Source of the DNA: Caldilineaceae bacterium
Lineage (GTDB): Bacteria > Chloroflexota > Anaerolineae > Caldilineales > Caldilineaceae
Assembly: GCA_026708085.1 (NCBI GenBank)
Contig: JAPOVP010000087.1
Coordinates: forward strand, 1-64,000
DNA: 64,000 nucleotides
Reading direction: 5' to 3'
Positions 26,713-35,440 of the stretch are shown one piece after another. The notes under the pieces are model-generated. The model made no database searches and was not told where the DNA came from. It saw only the letters and a list, made by a program, of their open reading frames with translations. The position numbers were made by a program, and so were the translations under genes. The stretch's first letter is position 1, and each line of letters begins with the position of its first letter.

Positions 26713-27090
26713 ATGAAAAAACTGCTAAAGTTTCTCTTCTTTGTTGGATTTGCCGCCGGAGTGGTGTATGTACTGAAGCAGGCTTTGGGAGGCACCCAGC
26801 CGGAGGGGGCAGGAAGCGGCGTATTGCCTGATACGCCGGTGACCCCGTTGGAAGACATGCCTTTGGGCGGCGAGGTGAGTCCGCAGCTCCTGGACATTTT
26901 GGTGGACCCGGAGGACAAGGGGTCACTTCAGCTGATGGACGACAGCAAATTCCTGCTTAACCCCCGCAATGGCTATCGCTACCCGATTCGCAATGGGATA
27001 CCGGTGATGCTAATTGAGGAGGGGAAAAAGTACCAGGATGAAAGTCTGATTCAGAACGGGCAGGAACAGACGGAGGCTTCGTCGGCCTGA
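26713..27090 (+). CDS. Membrane-anchored Trm112-like protein lacking cysteines
   Basis: A 125-residue protein. Residues 2-25 form one N-terminal transmembrane anchor. After a Gly/Pro linker comes a Trm112/YcaR-type fold: LLDILVDPEDKGSLQL, then NGYRYPIRNGIPVMLIEE (about 60-103). In the family the first of these carries CPxCxG; here both Cys positions are Asp, so zinc is not bound there. The PIRNGIPVML string is diagnostic. GGAG lies 8 bases before the ATG. It is probably a scaffold or activator-like domain on the membrane; its partner is unknown. Confidence 0.7.
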   Translation: MKKLLKFLFFVGFAAGVVYVLKQALGGTQPEGAGSGVLPDTPVTPLEDMPLGGEVSPQLLDILVDPEDKGSLQLMDDSKFLLNPRNGYRYPIRNGIPVMLIEEGKKYQDESLIQNGQEQTEASSA

Positions 27091-27204
27091 GGTTGTTCCT
27101 ACTTGCCGGGGACGGAAGGCCGGCGCGCAGGAGGGCGCGGCAGAAGCCGTTTCACCTGCGGTGTAAGAACGTTCCCTATGAGAGTGCAGTTCAAATAGCA
27201 GAGG

Positions 27205-27237
27205 AGCCTGGCGGCAGTTGGTGCGCCAGGCTTTTTT
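27205..27237 (+). terminator. Intrinsic terminator after the Trm112-like gene
   Basis: AGCCTGGCG and CGCCAGGCT pair over a 10-base loop and are followed by six T. It separates the gene from the convergent histidine kinase gene. Confidence 0.8.
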
Positions 27238-27274
27238 GACTCTCTGAAGTTGCGTTGGTTCTGATGAAATCAGG

Positions 27275-29002
27275 TCAGGCGAGAGGCTCCGGGGGGATAC
27301 CGTCCAGCTGGCGCCTTGACGGGTCCGTAGGGAGTTCGACGGCAAAGATGGCGCCGTCTCGATTCTCTACATTCACAGTGCCGCCGTGCGCTTCGACGGC
27401 GCTCTTGACGATGGCGAGGCCCAATCCCGCTCCTGGAAGCTGTTCGCTTATTTCGCCGCGATAGAATCGCTCAAAAATCTGTTCCTGATCGGCCGGCTGG
27501 ATTCCCGGTCCGTTGTCAGATACTGTCAGGAGCGTAGCATGGGCTTCCGCGGTTGCGGCAAGTTCGACGAATCCCCCTGGCTGGGTAAACTTCAGAGCGT
27601 TGTCCAGGAGATTGGCCAGAGCCATGCCCAAACTTGCCCTGTCACACCAGATTGAGTCAAGGCCGTCGGGCACAGACAGACGCAATTCGATCTGCTTGGC
27701 CGCGGCAGTCGACCGGAACGGGGAAAGCGCTTCTTCCAGCAGGTCTGAAAGGTCATGTTTGGCGATATCCAGTGCGGCGACACCGCCTTCCAGGCGGGAA
27801 AGGTCGAGCAGATGCCCTGTCATCCACTGCAATCGTTCCAGTTGTCGCTGGCTCTCGCCCAGGAACTCGGAACGCGTTTCTGGTTCTCCCCCGGCCTGGC
27901 CTTGCAGGATCTCGATGAACTGGCGCAGCGCGGTTAGCGGGGTACGCAATTCGTGGGAAGCGTCTGCGATGAAACGGCGCAGAGCGTCTCGTTCTGCGGC
28001 CAGGTCGGCAAAAGTTGCTTGAAGCCGTGCTGCCATGCGGTTGAAGCGGCGGGAGAGGTCGCCGATTTCACCGACCGTTTCAGGGGCCCTAACTGCAAGG
28101 TCTCCCTCTTCCATCTGCTGCGTTGCGCTTTCGAGGGCCATCAAGGGGGCAGTCAGCGTCCGGCTCATCAGGAATCCGAGCAGGACGGCCACCAGGACCG
28201 CGCCCAGCCCTGCAACCATCAACGCGCGACGGATGGCGAGAAGGGGCTCGGCGAAAAAGGTGAATCTGTTGGTCATCTGGACGTAACCGACAACCTGATC
28301 GTCGTATTGGACAGGGACGGTAACTTGAGGCCCTTGTGCAGGCGGGGGCACCGCCCCGGGGGCATAGCCGAAAACAATGCGCCAGATTCGAGGCGTCGAA
28401 AGAACATCGAGAGTCACGGGGCGATTTTGCGTTGTGTCTCCGTCGTCAGTTGAAGCGTCCCCCGGGTCGACGATGACCAGCCTGTCCCCCAGGAAGCCAG
28501 GACGTCTTTCGAGCGACAAGGCGGCTGCCTCCTCATTCTGTGTGCCCCCTTCGTCAAGGTCCATCGCAAACATTCCGCGCGGGTGTCCGGAGCCTGAAAT
28601 CACGATAACCGGGCTGACCATCCCCTGTTGCCAGCTCTCTGTGTCGCTGCGGGAGAGATCGCTAAGTAAGCTCAGTAAGGCAGACCTCGAATCCAGAGGT
28701 GCCAGGCGCATCTGTGAATGGGCAAGCGCCCGATGATCTCTGTCGAGAATCGTAAGTTCCGTATTGGTGAGGAAACCGGAAGTTATGGCCAGTTGTTGAA
28801 GGCGAAGTCCCTGGTTCGAGCGGGCCAGGAGCGGCTTGGCCATGCGTGCTACGGCCTCGGCGTTGAGGACGAGCGTCTCATACTCGCGGGCGGCCATGTA
28901 TCGGGTCAGAAGGCTAAGGGCAACGACTCCGATTAACAGGATTGTCAGCAGAGTCAGGGCAGCGTAGCTAATGATCAGACGCCAGCGAATTGAGTACAGC
29001 AT
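27275..29002 (-). CDS. Sensor histidine kinase (HAMP, HisKA, HATPase)
   Basis: A 575-residue inner-membrane kinase. Two membrane segments (about 8-33 and 260-281) enclose an extracytoplasmic sensor domain. HAMP follows at about 282-335. The phosphoacceptor is His350 in ADASHELRTPL. The ATPase part has N (LLDNALKFT), G1 (DNGPGIQ), F (FERFYRG) and G2 (GAGLGLAIVK) boxes. The start is the ATG at 29002, with an AGAGG site before it; the TTG at 29023 is less likely. It belongs to the same strand as the triple-PDZ and response regulator genes, its likely partner being the regulator at 30721-31428. Confidence 0.9.
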   Translation of the reverse strand: MLYSIRWRLIISYAALTLLTILLIGVVALSLLTRYMAAREYETLVLNAEAVARMAKPLLARSNQGLRLQQLAITSGFLTNTELTILDRDHRALAHSQMRLAPLDSRSALLSLLSDLSRSDTESWQQGMVSPVIVISGSGHPRGMFAMDLDEGGTQNEEAAALSLERRPGFLGDRLVIVDPGDASTDDGDTTQNRPVTLDVLSTPRIWRIVFGYAPGAVPPPAQGPQVTVPVQYDDQVVGYVQMTNRFTFFAEPLLAIRRALMVAGLGAVLVAVLLGFLMSRTLTAPLMALESATQQMEEGDLAVRAPETVGEIGDLSRRFNRMAARLQATFADLAAERDALRRFIADASHELRTPLTALRQFIEILQGQAGGEPETRSEFLGESQRQLERLQWMTGHLLDLSRLEGGVAALDIAKHDLSDLLEEALSPFRSTAAAKQIELRLSVPDGLDSIWCDRASLGMALANLLDNALKFTQPGGFVELAATAEAHATLLTVSDNGPGIQPADQEQIFERFYRGEISEQLPGAGLGLAIVKSAVEAHGGTVNVENRDGAIFAVELPTDPSRRQLDGIPPEPLA

Positions 29003-29082
29003 TTGCGCCTCTTCAACTCCCAAGATTACGAGTCAGGAAGAGTTCCTGCATCCACTGTTGGGGCGATCCGGCCAAAGGTTGA

Positions 29083-29114
29083 CGCTCTGCGGTCCGGCAG
29101 CCGACCGCAGAGCG
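29083..29114 (-). other. Intercistronic 12-bp perfect hairpin
   Basis: CGCTCTGCGGTC and its complement flank an 8-base loop in the 207-base gap between the PDZ and kinase genes. There is no U-tract. It may partly uncouple kinase expression from the upstream genes. Confidence 0.6.
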
Positions 29115-29209
29115 GAGTGAGTATAGACTGTGCCAGCGTCTGAGGCGGGAGCACTCCATCGTGCCGGCCCGCCTCTGGCGGCGCTTGTCTGTCACCAAGT
29201 AGGAAGGGT

Positions 29210-30460
29210 CTAGGAACTGCTCTGAGACTCCTGGGCGTTCTTCCCCTCTTCGTGGTCCTGGTTCTGAAGGTCCTTCAAGTGCATACGGAGTCGCTCAAGA
29301 GGCATGATGGACACTCCCAGAAAGGCCTTGTCCTCGTCGTCGGGGTGGGCGCCAAGGGAAACTGTTGTAGCAATGGATTTGCCGTCGCGTGTCACGATGA
29401 TTTCCACTTCATCACCGGGGCTGTGCATTGCCAGGGCATCGACCAAGTCCTCAAAGTTGGAGATCTCAGTGTCGCCAATGGCGGTGATTGCATCGGCTTG
29501 CTGCAGTTCTGCGAGAGCCGCCGGCCCCTGCTCCTGCACGTCCATGACCAGGGCACCATCCGGCAGTTCCATGAAGGAGAAGCGGTTGCCGAACGGAAAG
29601 GCGAAGCCGAAGCGATTGCCCCACGGCTGACGGCGATCGGTACCAAACCGGTTCATATCGACGCGGAAGCGTTCGGTCGGTGCGATGCTTACGCCGATGA
29701 AGGCTTTTTCACCGTCATCCGGATGTGCGCCGAGCGTCAGACTCAGGTTCGTGCTCTCCCCATCGCGATCCACTGTCAACTCGACAACGACACCGGGGCC
29801 GTATGCGGCAACGGCCTCAGCCAAGTCTCTCATACCCGTGATTTGGTTGTCGTCAATGGCAGTGATCAGGTCGCCGGCCATCAGGCCTGCTGTTGCGGCT
29901 GGGCTCTCGTCCAGCACAGCGGTGACCTCCGCGCCGTCGCCAACGAGGCCGGGGATTCGTTCCATCCCTCTGAAACGCTCGAAATTGGGACTGCGTCCGA
30001 AGCCAGGCATTGCCGGGGCCCGCCCTCGCTGCGCTCTCCAGCCCTGGATCCGGGGAACGTCGGGTGACACGCCCAGCAGCGGGTAGCCGTCCCTATCGGC
30101 GAGAGTGACCGAAAGCGTCATCTCTTCGTCACCGCGTTTCACGGTCAGTTCGAGAGTATCGCCCGGGTCGCGCATGAGGATCACGTGCTGCAACTCGGCG
30201 GCGGTATTGACCATGTCACCGTCGATTGCCAGCAAGATATCGCCGCGCGCAAGGCCTGCTTCGGAGGCCGGTGTCTCCTCGCCGACGGCTACGATCAGAA
30301 CGCCGGGTTCCGGTTTGATCCGTTCTGACAGCGATGCAGCCGAAACGGTTCCTCCCAAGGTCAGCGACGCGAGGAGGACCAAAGAAATCACGACCCAAAT
30401 CTTTCGTTTGGCCGCGCCTGGCGCCGGCCTCTTGCTGACTGTTTGTCTAAGGTTTCTCAT
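29210..30460 (-). CDS. Secreted protein with three PDZ domains and no protease domain
   Basis: A 416-residue exported protein. Residues 20-41 form a signal peptide ending near VSAAS. Three PDZ units follow: one with VAVGEETPASEAGLARGD (about 56-115), one with VLDESPAATAGLMAGDLI (about 175-245) and one with VQEQGPAALAELQQADAI (about 305-370). Units two and three each end in LGAHPDD plus GVSI, an internal duplication. No HtrA serine protease motif exists. AAGGAG lies 6 bases before the ATG. It lies between response regulator and kinase genes, so it may sense or present envelope peptides to the kinase. Confidence 0.8.
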   Translation of the reverse strand: MRNLRQTVSKRPAPGAAKRKIWVVISLVLLASLTLGGTVSAASLSERIKPEPGVLIVAVGEETPASEAGLARGDILLAIDGDMVNTAAELQHVILMRDPGDTLELTVKRGDEEMTLSVTLADRDGYPLLGVSPDVPRIQGWRAQRGRAPAMPGFGRSPNFERFRGMERIPGLVGDGAEVTAVLDESPAATAGLMAGDLITAIDDNQITGMRDLAEAVAAYGPGVVVELTVDRDGESTNLSLTLGAHPDDGEKAFIGVSIAPTERFRVDMNRFGTDRRQPWGNRFGFAFPFGNRFSFMELPDGALVMDVQEQGPAALAELQQADAITAIGDTEISNFEDLVDALAMHSPGDEVEIIVTRDGKSIATTVSLGAHPDDEDKAFLGVSIMPLERLRMHLKDLQNQDHEEGKNAQESQSSS

Positions 30461-30480
30461 CTCTTTCTCCTTGTGGCTGT

Positions 30481-30524
30481 GCTACACATTACGGTTTTTT
30501 CATTGACTGCCGTTACAGTGTAGC
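30481..30524. promoter_or_regulatory. Imperfect inverted repeat before the PDZ gene
   Basis: GCTACAC at 30481-30487 and its complement GTGTAGC at 30518-30524, with inner ACGG/CCGT pairs (30491-30494 and 30510-30513), lie 20-65 bases before the PDZ start. It could be an operator or a leader hairpin of the PDZ transcript. Confidence 0.35.
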
Positions 30525-30720
30525 GCCCCAAATTGAAAGACAGGTTGCTTTTGCATTAAGGTTTCGCAATAAAGAAGAAGCGACTCGATTAGGCCCGAAA
30601 GGAGGTCGAATCGATCTCATCGGTCAGGAGGACCGGCGGTGCCGACAGCGCTATTTCAGAGCTGCTGAAGGAAGCGCCTTCAGCCTAACTGACGGTCAAT
30701 TCAGGTTTGGAAGCAGGGAA

Positions 30721-31428
30721 CTACATCCTCCTTCCCTGAAACTTGTAACCGAAGCCGCGCACTGTCACCAGTCTTACAGGATTGGCCGCGTCGCGTTCGA
30801 TCTTCTGACGCAGATGCCGGATATGTACGTCGACTGTTCGATCGCTGTTGACATCGCCTTCGTAGCCCCACACGGCCTCGACCAGACCACTGCGGCTGAC
30901 CGGCACATTGGGCCTGGCGGCAAGGTAGTGAAGGAGTCGAAACTCGGTCGGCGTCAGTTCGACGACTTCTCCTTCCAGCCTCACCTCCAGATGTGTCAGG
31001 TCGATTTCAAGGCCCTCAAAGCGATGGACCTGGTTTTCGGACTGGGCGGCCAGTTCGCCGTAAGCGCGGCGCAAGAGTGCCCGAATGCGGGACACCAGTT
31101 CGCGCAGACCGTAGGGCTTGACCATGTAATCGTCGGCGCCAAGCTCGAGGCCGAGCACTTTGTCTAGTTCCTCATCCTTGGCAGTCAACATCAGGATGGG
31201 TTGGCGGTGACTTTGCGAACGAAGTGCGCGACAGACGTCATAGCCGCTCATATCGGGTAGACGCAGGTCGAGAGTAATGAGGTCGGGCTGTTCCCTACTG
31301 GTCATTTCCAGTGCTTTCGCCCCTGTATTGGCCCGGAAGACTTCGAAGCCTTCCAGTTTCAGCGCGTACTCCAGACCCCTGGCAACGGCTGGTTCGTCTT
31401 CCACAATCAGTACGCGTTCCCGTTTCAT
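30721..31428 (-). CDS. OmpR/PhoB-family response regulator
   Basis: A 235-residue transcription factor. The receiver domain (1-115) has the acidic pair DE at 11-12, the phosphoacceptor Asp54 (ITLDLRLPD), Thr82 and Lys104. The winged-helix domain (about 135-232) has ELTPTEFRLLHYLAARP and DVHIRHLRQKI with a GFGYKF end. The start is the ATG at 31428 with a near-perfect AGGAGG 7 bases upstream. The frame is open to 31530 but that extension is not supported. It lies upstream of the PDZ and kinase genes and probably controls them. Confidence 0.92.
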   Translation of the reverse strand: MKRERVLIVEDEPAVARGLEYALKLEGFEVFRANTGAKALEMTSREQPDLITLDLRLPDMSGYDVCRALRSQSHRQPILMLTAKDEELDKVLGLELGADDYMVKPYGLRELVSRIRALLRRAYGELAAQSENQVHRFEGLEIDLTHLEVRLEGEVVELTPTEFRLLHYLAARPNVPVSRSGLVEAVWGYEGDVNSDRTVDVHIRHLRQKIERDAANPVRLVTVRGFGYKFQGRRM

Positions 31429-31502
31429 TTTCCGACCTCCTGAAATTGCGGCTTGAGTCCGTGTGGGCCGGATAAAGCCATCCATTTCGCGGCCTTGTTT
31501 TT

Positions 31503-31552
31503 TTGGCGCCAGTCCGCAGCCAGTGTACAATAGGTGGTTGTAGTATACCTAT
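31503..31552 (+). promoter_or_regulatory. rplI promoter with overlapping operator-like palindrome
   Basis: TTGGCG (31503-31508) and TACAAT (31526-31531) are spaced by 17 bases, upstream of rplI. ATAGGT at 31530-31535 and ACCTAT at 31547-31552 form an inverted repeat with an 11-base centre overlapping the -10 region. The minus strand has a possible TATACT (31542-31547) for the response regulator. Confidence 0.45.
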
Positions 31553-31719
31553 CAAATGGAGGCTTTGCTACAGGGGAAGTAAACGGATCGCGCCCTTCAC
31601 AGCAAGAGTGGGTCACAGCCTTGTACATAGTGGCAACTGACCTTCGAATCCTGTTGCATGCAGGAGAGCAGGCCGGTTCAGCCTGAGCAGTCGCTGGAGA
31701 CGGGAAGGAAGAAGATACG

Positions 31720-32313
31720 ATGGCTCGCATGAAAGTACTGCTAACAGAAGATATACCCAGTTTGGGCCTTGCTGGCGAAGTCCACACTGTGGCAAGAGGC
31801 TATGCCCGCAACTATCTGTTGCCGCGCAGAGAGGCGATACTGGCGACCAAAGGCGCACTGAAACAGGCGGAGGACATCCGTCAGGCGGCTATACGGAAGC
31901 GAGCGCAGGAACGCTCAAATGCCGATGCCCAGGCAGAGGTCCTCACAGGCCAGCAACTGCTTTTCAACGTGAGAGCAGGAGAGAACGACCGGCTGTATGG
32001 CTCTATAACCACATCGGATATCTCCACAAGGTTGGAGGATGCGGTCGAATTCGAAGTGGACCGAAGGCGAATCGCCTTGAACCAGCCAATTCGAGAGCTA
32101 GGCCTGTACGACGTGACTATTCGGCTAATGGCCGAAGTAGAGGCGACGTTTAGTGTTGCGGTCGTGCGGGAGGGCGAGAGCTGGGCGGATGCAGAACAGC
32201 GGGAACAGGACCGTGAGGCGGCGGCCCAAGTGGAAGCCGAAGCGGAAGCCGTGGCTGAATTGGTGGACGATGGATCCGATGGAGATACTGGAGAGGACGG
32301 CGCAACTGGCTGA
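31720..32313 (+). CDS. rplI: 50S ribosomal protein bL9 with acidic tail
   Basis: A 197-residue L9. The N-terminal rRNA-binding domain reads [20 protein letters not shown], then [10 protein letters not shown], the L9 signature. A central helix and the C-terminal domain with [11 protein letters not shown] and [11 protein letters not shown] follow. The last 35 residues are an unusual acidic tail rich in Glu, Ala and Asp. The GGAAGGAAG site precedes the ATG; an internal ATG at 31729 is the classical L9 start. The usual rpsF, ssb and rpsR neighbours are absent. A hairpin follows the gene. Confidence 0.95.
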   Translation: MARMKVLLTEDIPSLGLAGEVHTVARGYARNYLLPRREAILATKGALKQAEDIRQAAIRKRAQERSNADAQAEVLTGQQLLFNVRAGENDRLYGSITTSDISTRLEDAVEFEVDRRRIALNQPIRELGLYDVTIRLMAEVEATFSVAVVREGESWADAEQREQDREAAAQVEAEAEAVAELVDDGSDGDTGEDGATG

Positions 32314-32354
32314 TTGACGCGGTCGCTCGAACTGCAAACAATCCAGAATCAGTG

Positions 32355-32384
32355 ACGGACAGGGTCTGCGCCCTGTCCGTTTCC
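32355..32384 (+). terminator. rplI terminator hairpin
   Basis: ACGGACAGGG and CCCTGTCCGT form a perfect 10-bp stem over a TCTGCG loop, then TTCC. The U-tract is weak. Confidence 0.65.
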
Positions 32385-32577
32385 ATTTGTACGGGCAGGG
32401 CGAATGTACACTACAGGTGGTGCAGAACTCTCACCAATCTTGACTGCCTAAATCAGCATTTCTCCTCCTTTTGGCGACCCCGAGGTTCAGCCCTAAAGAT
32501 GAATTATATCCCTTTTTCCGCCTACTGCGAGGGCATGTACGAGGATGGGCGCGGTACCGGCATCAGGCCGATTTCGC

Positions 32578-32606
32578 TAGCCATTTTCGGACAAATCGGG
32601 TATACT
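32578..32606 (+). promoter_or_regulatory. Predicted gyrA promoter
   Basis: TAGCCA (32578-32583) and TATACT (32601-32606) are spaced by 17 bases. This leaves a leader of about 185 bases before the gyrA ATG. Confidence 0.5.
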
Positions 32607-32796
32607 AAATGGTGGCAAAAGCCCCGCCTAGCAGAGCCCAGAGCGCACGCTATTTCCCCAGTTCGTGAGGCCGGCTTCAGGTCACAGAGGGCCTTTCTTT
32701 GGGAGCCGAATTCGACCCGGGCTCAAGGGCGGAACCTCCGAAAGTGATGAAGGCGAAGGCCATGACACGGAACGACTTAGTGGCGGGAGAACGTGA

Positions 32797-35421
32797 ATGA
32801 GTGAGTCAAACGGCATAGACGACGCAGCCCCAGGTGAGAATGGAATGGGCGGTTTAACGCACGATCCGACCTCTCGAAACGGGGCCAATGGCAACGGGTT
32901 GTTTGCCCAGAGCGTCGAGGAAGTTTCAATCGAAGATGAGATGCGCACCGCTTTTCTTGACTATGCGGTCAGCGTAATCGTAGCGAGAGCTCTGCCTGAC
33001 GCTCGCGACGGACTGAAGCCAGTTCACCGCCGCATCCTGTATGCAATGCACGACATGGGGCTGCGGGCGAACTCATCTTACAAGAAGTCGGCACGCATCG
33101 TAGGAGAGGTGCTGGGCAAGTATCATCCTCACAACGATCAGGCGGTCTACGATGCGCTGGCGCGCATGGCGCAGGAGTTCAGTCTGCGCTACCCACTGGT
33201 GAACGGCCAGGGAAATTTCGGCTCGATCGACGGCGACAGCCCCGCAGCGATGCGTTACACGGAGGCCAAGCTGGCGCAGTTGACGGAGATGCTGCTCCAG
33301 GATATCGAAATGGATACGGTCGATTGGGGACCGAATTTCGATGACAGCCTGGAAGAGCCGCTGGTACTGCCCGGAAAACTGCCCAACATGCTGGTCAACG
33401 GCTCGAGCGGCATCGCCGTGGGCATGGCCACGAATATCCCTCCACATAACCTGAGTGAAATCTGCGACGCGGTGGCCCATGTGATCGACAACTGGGAGCG
33501 ACGTGAGCAGATCGGCCTTGAAGAGCTGATGGAGATGGTGAAAGGACCCGACTTCCCTACCGGCGGCGAGATTTTGGGGACGGAAGGGATTCGGCATGCA
33601 TTCGCCACTGGGCGCGGCCGCATACTTGTGCGCGCGAGGACGCAGATTGAGGAGACGGACAGCGGCCGATTCCGCATCATCGTCACGGAGATCCCGTACC
33701 AGGTCAACAAGACGACATTGCTGGAGCGGATCGCCGAGCTCGCCCGCTCCGGTCGACTGGACAGCATCAGCGACCTGCGCGATGAGAGCGATCGGAGCGG
33801 CATGCGAATCGTTGTCGAGCTGAAGCGGGGTGCGTCGCCCAGAAAGGAACAGAACCGTCTCTTCAAGTTTACGCCACTGCAGTCCACATTCAGTGTCAAT
33901 GCCCTTTCGCTGCTGAACGGCCGGCCGGTGACGCTGGGATTGCGACGGGCACTGCTAATCTACATTGATCACCGGTTTGATGTGATAACGCGGCGCACCG
34001 AGTTTGACCTGTCCAAGCAGCGCGAGCGGGCGCATGTCCTGGAGGGGTTGCGCATCGCGCTGCAGTTCCTTGACGAGGTCATTGCAACGATTCGCAATGC
34101 CGCCAGCGCGGAGGAGGCACGCACGCAGCTTGTGGAAAGGTTCAGCCTGAGCCTGGTTCAGGCACAGGCGATCCTGGACCTGCAGTTGAGACGCCTGGCG
34201 GCGTTGGAGCGGCAGAGAATAGAAGATGAGTACCAGGAGGTGATGGAGCGCATCGCCTATCTGGAAGACCTGCTGGCCAATCCGCCGAAGATTCGCGGCC
34301 TGATCCGTGACGACATTGTCGAGATGAAGGAAAAATTTGGCGATGAACGGCGCACAGGAATCCTGCACACCGCCAGCGGCGACTTCAGCGATGAGGACTT
34401 GATTCCGCAGGAGAACGTGCTGATCAGTTTCAGCGCCAACTCTTACATCAAGAGAATGGAGGCCGACAGCTTCCGGGCGCAAGGTCGGGGTGGACGCGGG
34501 GTGCGGGGCATGTCGACTCGGGGACAGGACGAAGTCATGGACCTGCGCTTCGCGCGAACGCTGGACCACATTCTTTTCTTTACGAATAAGGGAAGGGTCT
34601 ACAGCAGCCGCGTTTATGAGTTGCCGGAGGGCAGCCGCACCTCCAAGGGCGCTCACATCGCCAATATTCTTACGCTCCAGCCCGATGAACAGGTCACGAC
34701 GATGTTGACGTTGGGCGATTTTGAGCAGGCCTCCTACATTACGCTCCTTACTCGCAAGGCTCGCATCAAGCGAGTGAAGGTGTCGGTGTTCTCGAATGTT
34801 CGTCAAAACGGCGTAATCGCCATGAACCTAGACCAGGAGGACTCGCTGGAGTGGGCACAACTGACGAATGGCGGCCAGGAGTTCATGATCGTCACGCGCG
34901 GCGGCAAGGCGCTGCGGATGCGTGAGGACCAGGTGCGGGCCATGGGCCGCACTGCGGCCGGCGTCTGGGCGATGCGTCTGCTCCCCGATGATCTGGTCAC
35001 GGGGTTTGATGTAGTACAGCCAGGTGCAGACTTGCTGATTTTGCACGAGTTGGGATGCGGCAAGCGGGTGCCGCTTGACGAATACGTCACGAAGGGTCGC
35101 TACATTCAAGGAGTCTGGACGACAGGTAGATCCAAGCTAGGTGAAGTCGGCCCAATCATTGCAGCGCGAGTCGTCAGTGAGAATGATCAAATCACTGTAA
35201 TCACCGGCAACGGCATTGTGTTGCGAACCGCGGTATCTGGAATAAGCCGCATTGGTCGCCTTGCGATGGGTGTGCGCATCGTAAATCTGGATGAAGGCGA
35301 TACGGTTGCGGCGCTGGCCGTACTCAGGCACGAAGACCTGGTTCGAAAGGTCGAAGGAACAGAGACGGCAAGTTCCAGTGAAGCCGTAAATGGTTCCCCG
35401 CCCGTTGCCGTAGCCGAATAG
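32797..35421 (+). CDS. gyrA: DNA gyrase subunit A
   Basis: The 874-residue cleavage-religation subunit of gyrase. After a 40-residue hydrophilic lead come [19 protein letters not shown], the helix-turn-helix region and the catalytic Tyr154 in [10 protein letters not shown]. The C-terminal beta-pinwheel carries a GyrA-box, QGRGGRG, near residue 567, which separates it from ParC. In the quinolone region the usual HPHGDS is HPHNDQ (residues 110-115): Asn replaces Gly and Gln replaces the Ser83 equivalent, while Asp119 is kept. No gyrB is nearby. Confidence 0.96.
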   Translation: MSESNGIDDAAPGENGMGGLTHDPTSRNGANGNGLFAQSVEEVSIEDEMRTAFLDYAVSVIVARALPDARDGLKPVHRRILYAMHDMGLRANSSYKKSARIVGEVLGKYHPHNDQAVYDALARMAQEFSLRYPLVNGQGNFGSIDGDSPAAMRYTEAKLAQLTEMLLQDIEMDTVDWGPNFDDSLEEPLVLPGKLPNMLVNGSSGIAVGMATNIPPHNLSEICDAVAHVIDNWERREQIGLEELMEMVKGPDFPTGGEILGTEGIRHAFATGRGRILVRARTQIEETDSGRFRIIVTEIPYQVNKTTLLERIAELARSGRLDSISDLRDESDRSGMRIVVELKRGASPRKEQNRLFKFTPLQSTFSVNALSLLNGRPVTLGLRRALLIYIDHRFDVITRRTEFDLSKQRERAHVLEGLRIALQFLDEVIATIRNAASAEEARTQLVERFSLSLVQAQAILDLQLRRLAALERQRIEDEYQEVMERIAYLEDLLANPPKIRGLIRDDIVEMKEKFGDERRTGILHTASGDFSDEDLIPQENVLISFSANSYIKRMEADSFRAQGRGGRGVRGMSTRGQDEVMDLRFARTLDHILFFTNKGRVYSSRVYELPEGSRTSKGAHIANILTLQPDEQVTTMLTLGDFEQASYITLLTRKARIKRVKVSVFSNVRQNGVIAMNLDQEDSLEWAQLTNGGQEFMIVTRGGKALRMREDQVRAMGRTAAGVWAMRLLPDDLVTGFDVVQPGADLLILHELGCGKRVPLDEYVTKGRYIQGVWTTGRSKLGEVGPIIAARVVSENDQITVITGNGIVLRTAVSGISRIGRLAMGVRIVNLDEGDTVAALAVLRHEDLVRKVEGTETASSSEAVNGSPPVAVAE

Positions 35422-35440
35422 ACAAGGGAGCATGATTCGA

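Larger units (their letters stand above)
32314..32796. other. Intergenic region between rplI and gyrA
   Basis: It holds the rplI terminator at 32355-32384 and a gyrA promoter at 32578-32606. A 131-residue frame spanning it has no family features and is probably not a gene. Confidence 0.6.

Noticed and set aside
32352-32747. A 131-residue frame between rplI and gyrA.
   Set aside because: It runs through the rplI terminator and the gyrA promoter and has no domain or ribosome binding site.
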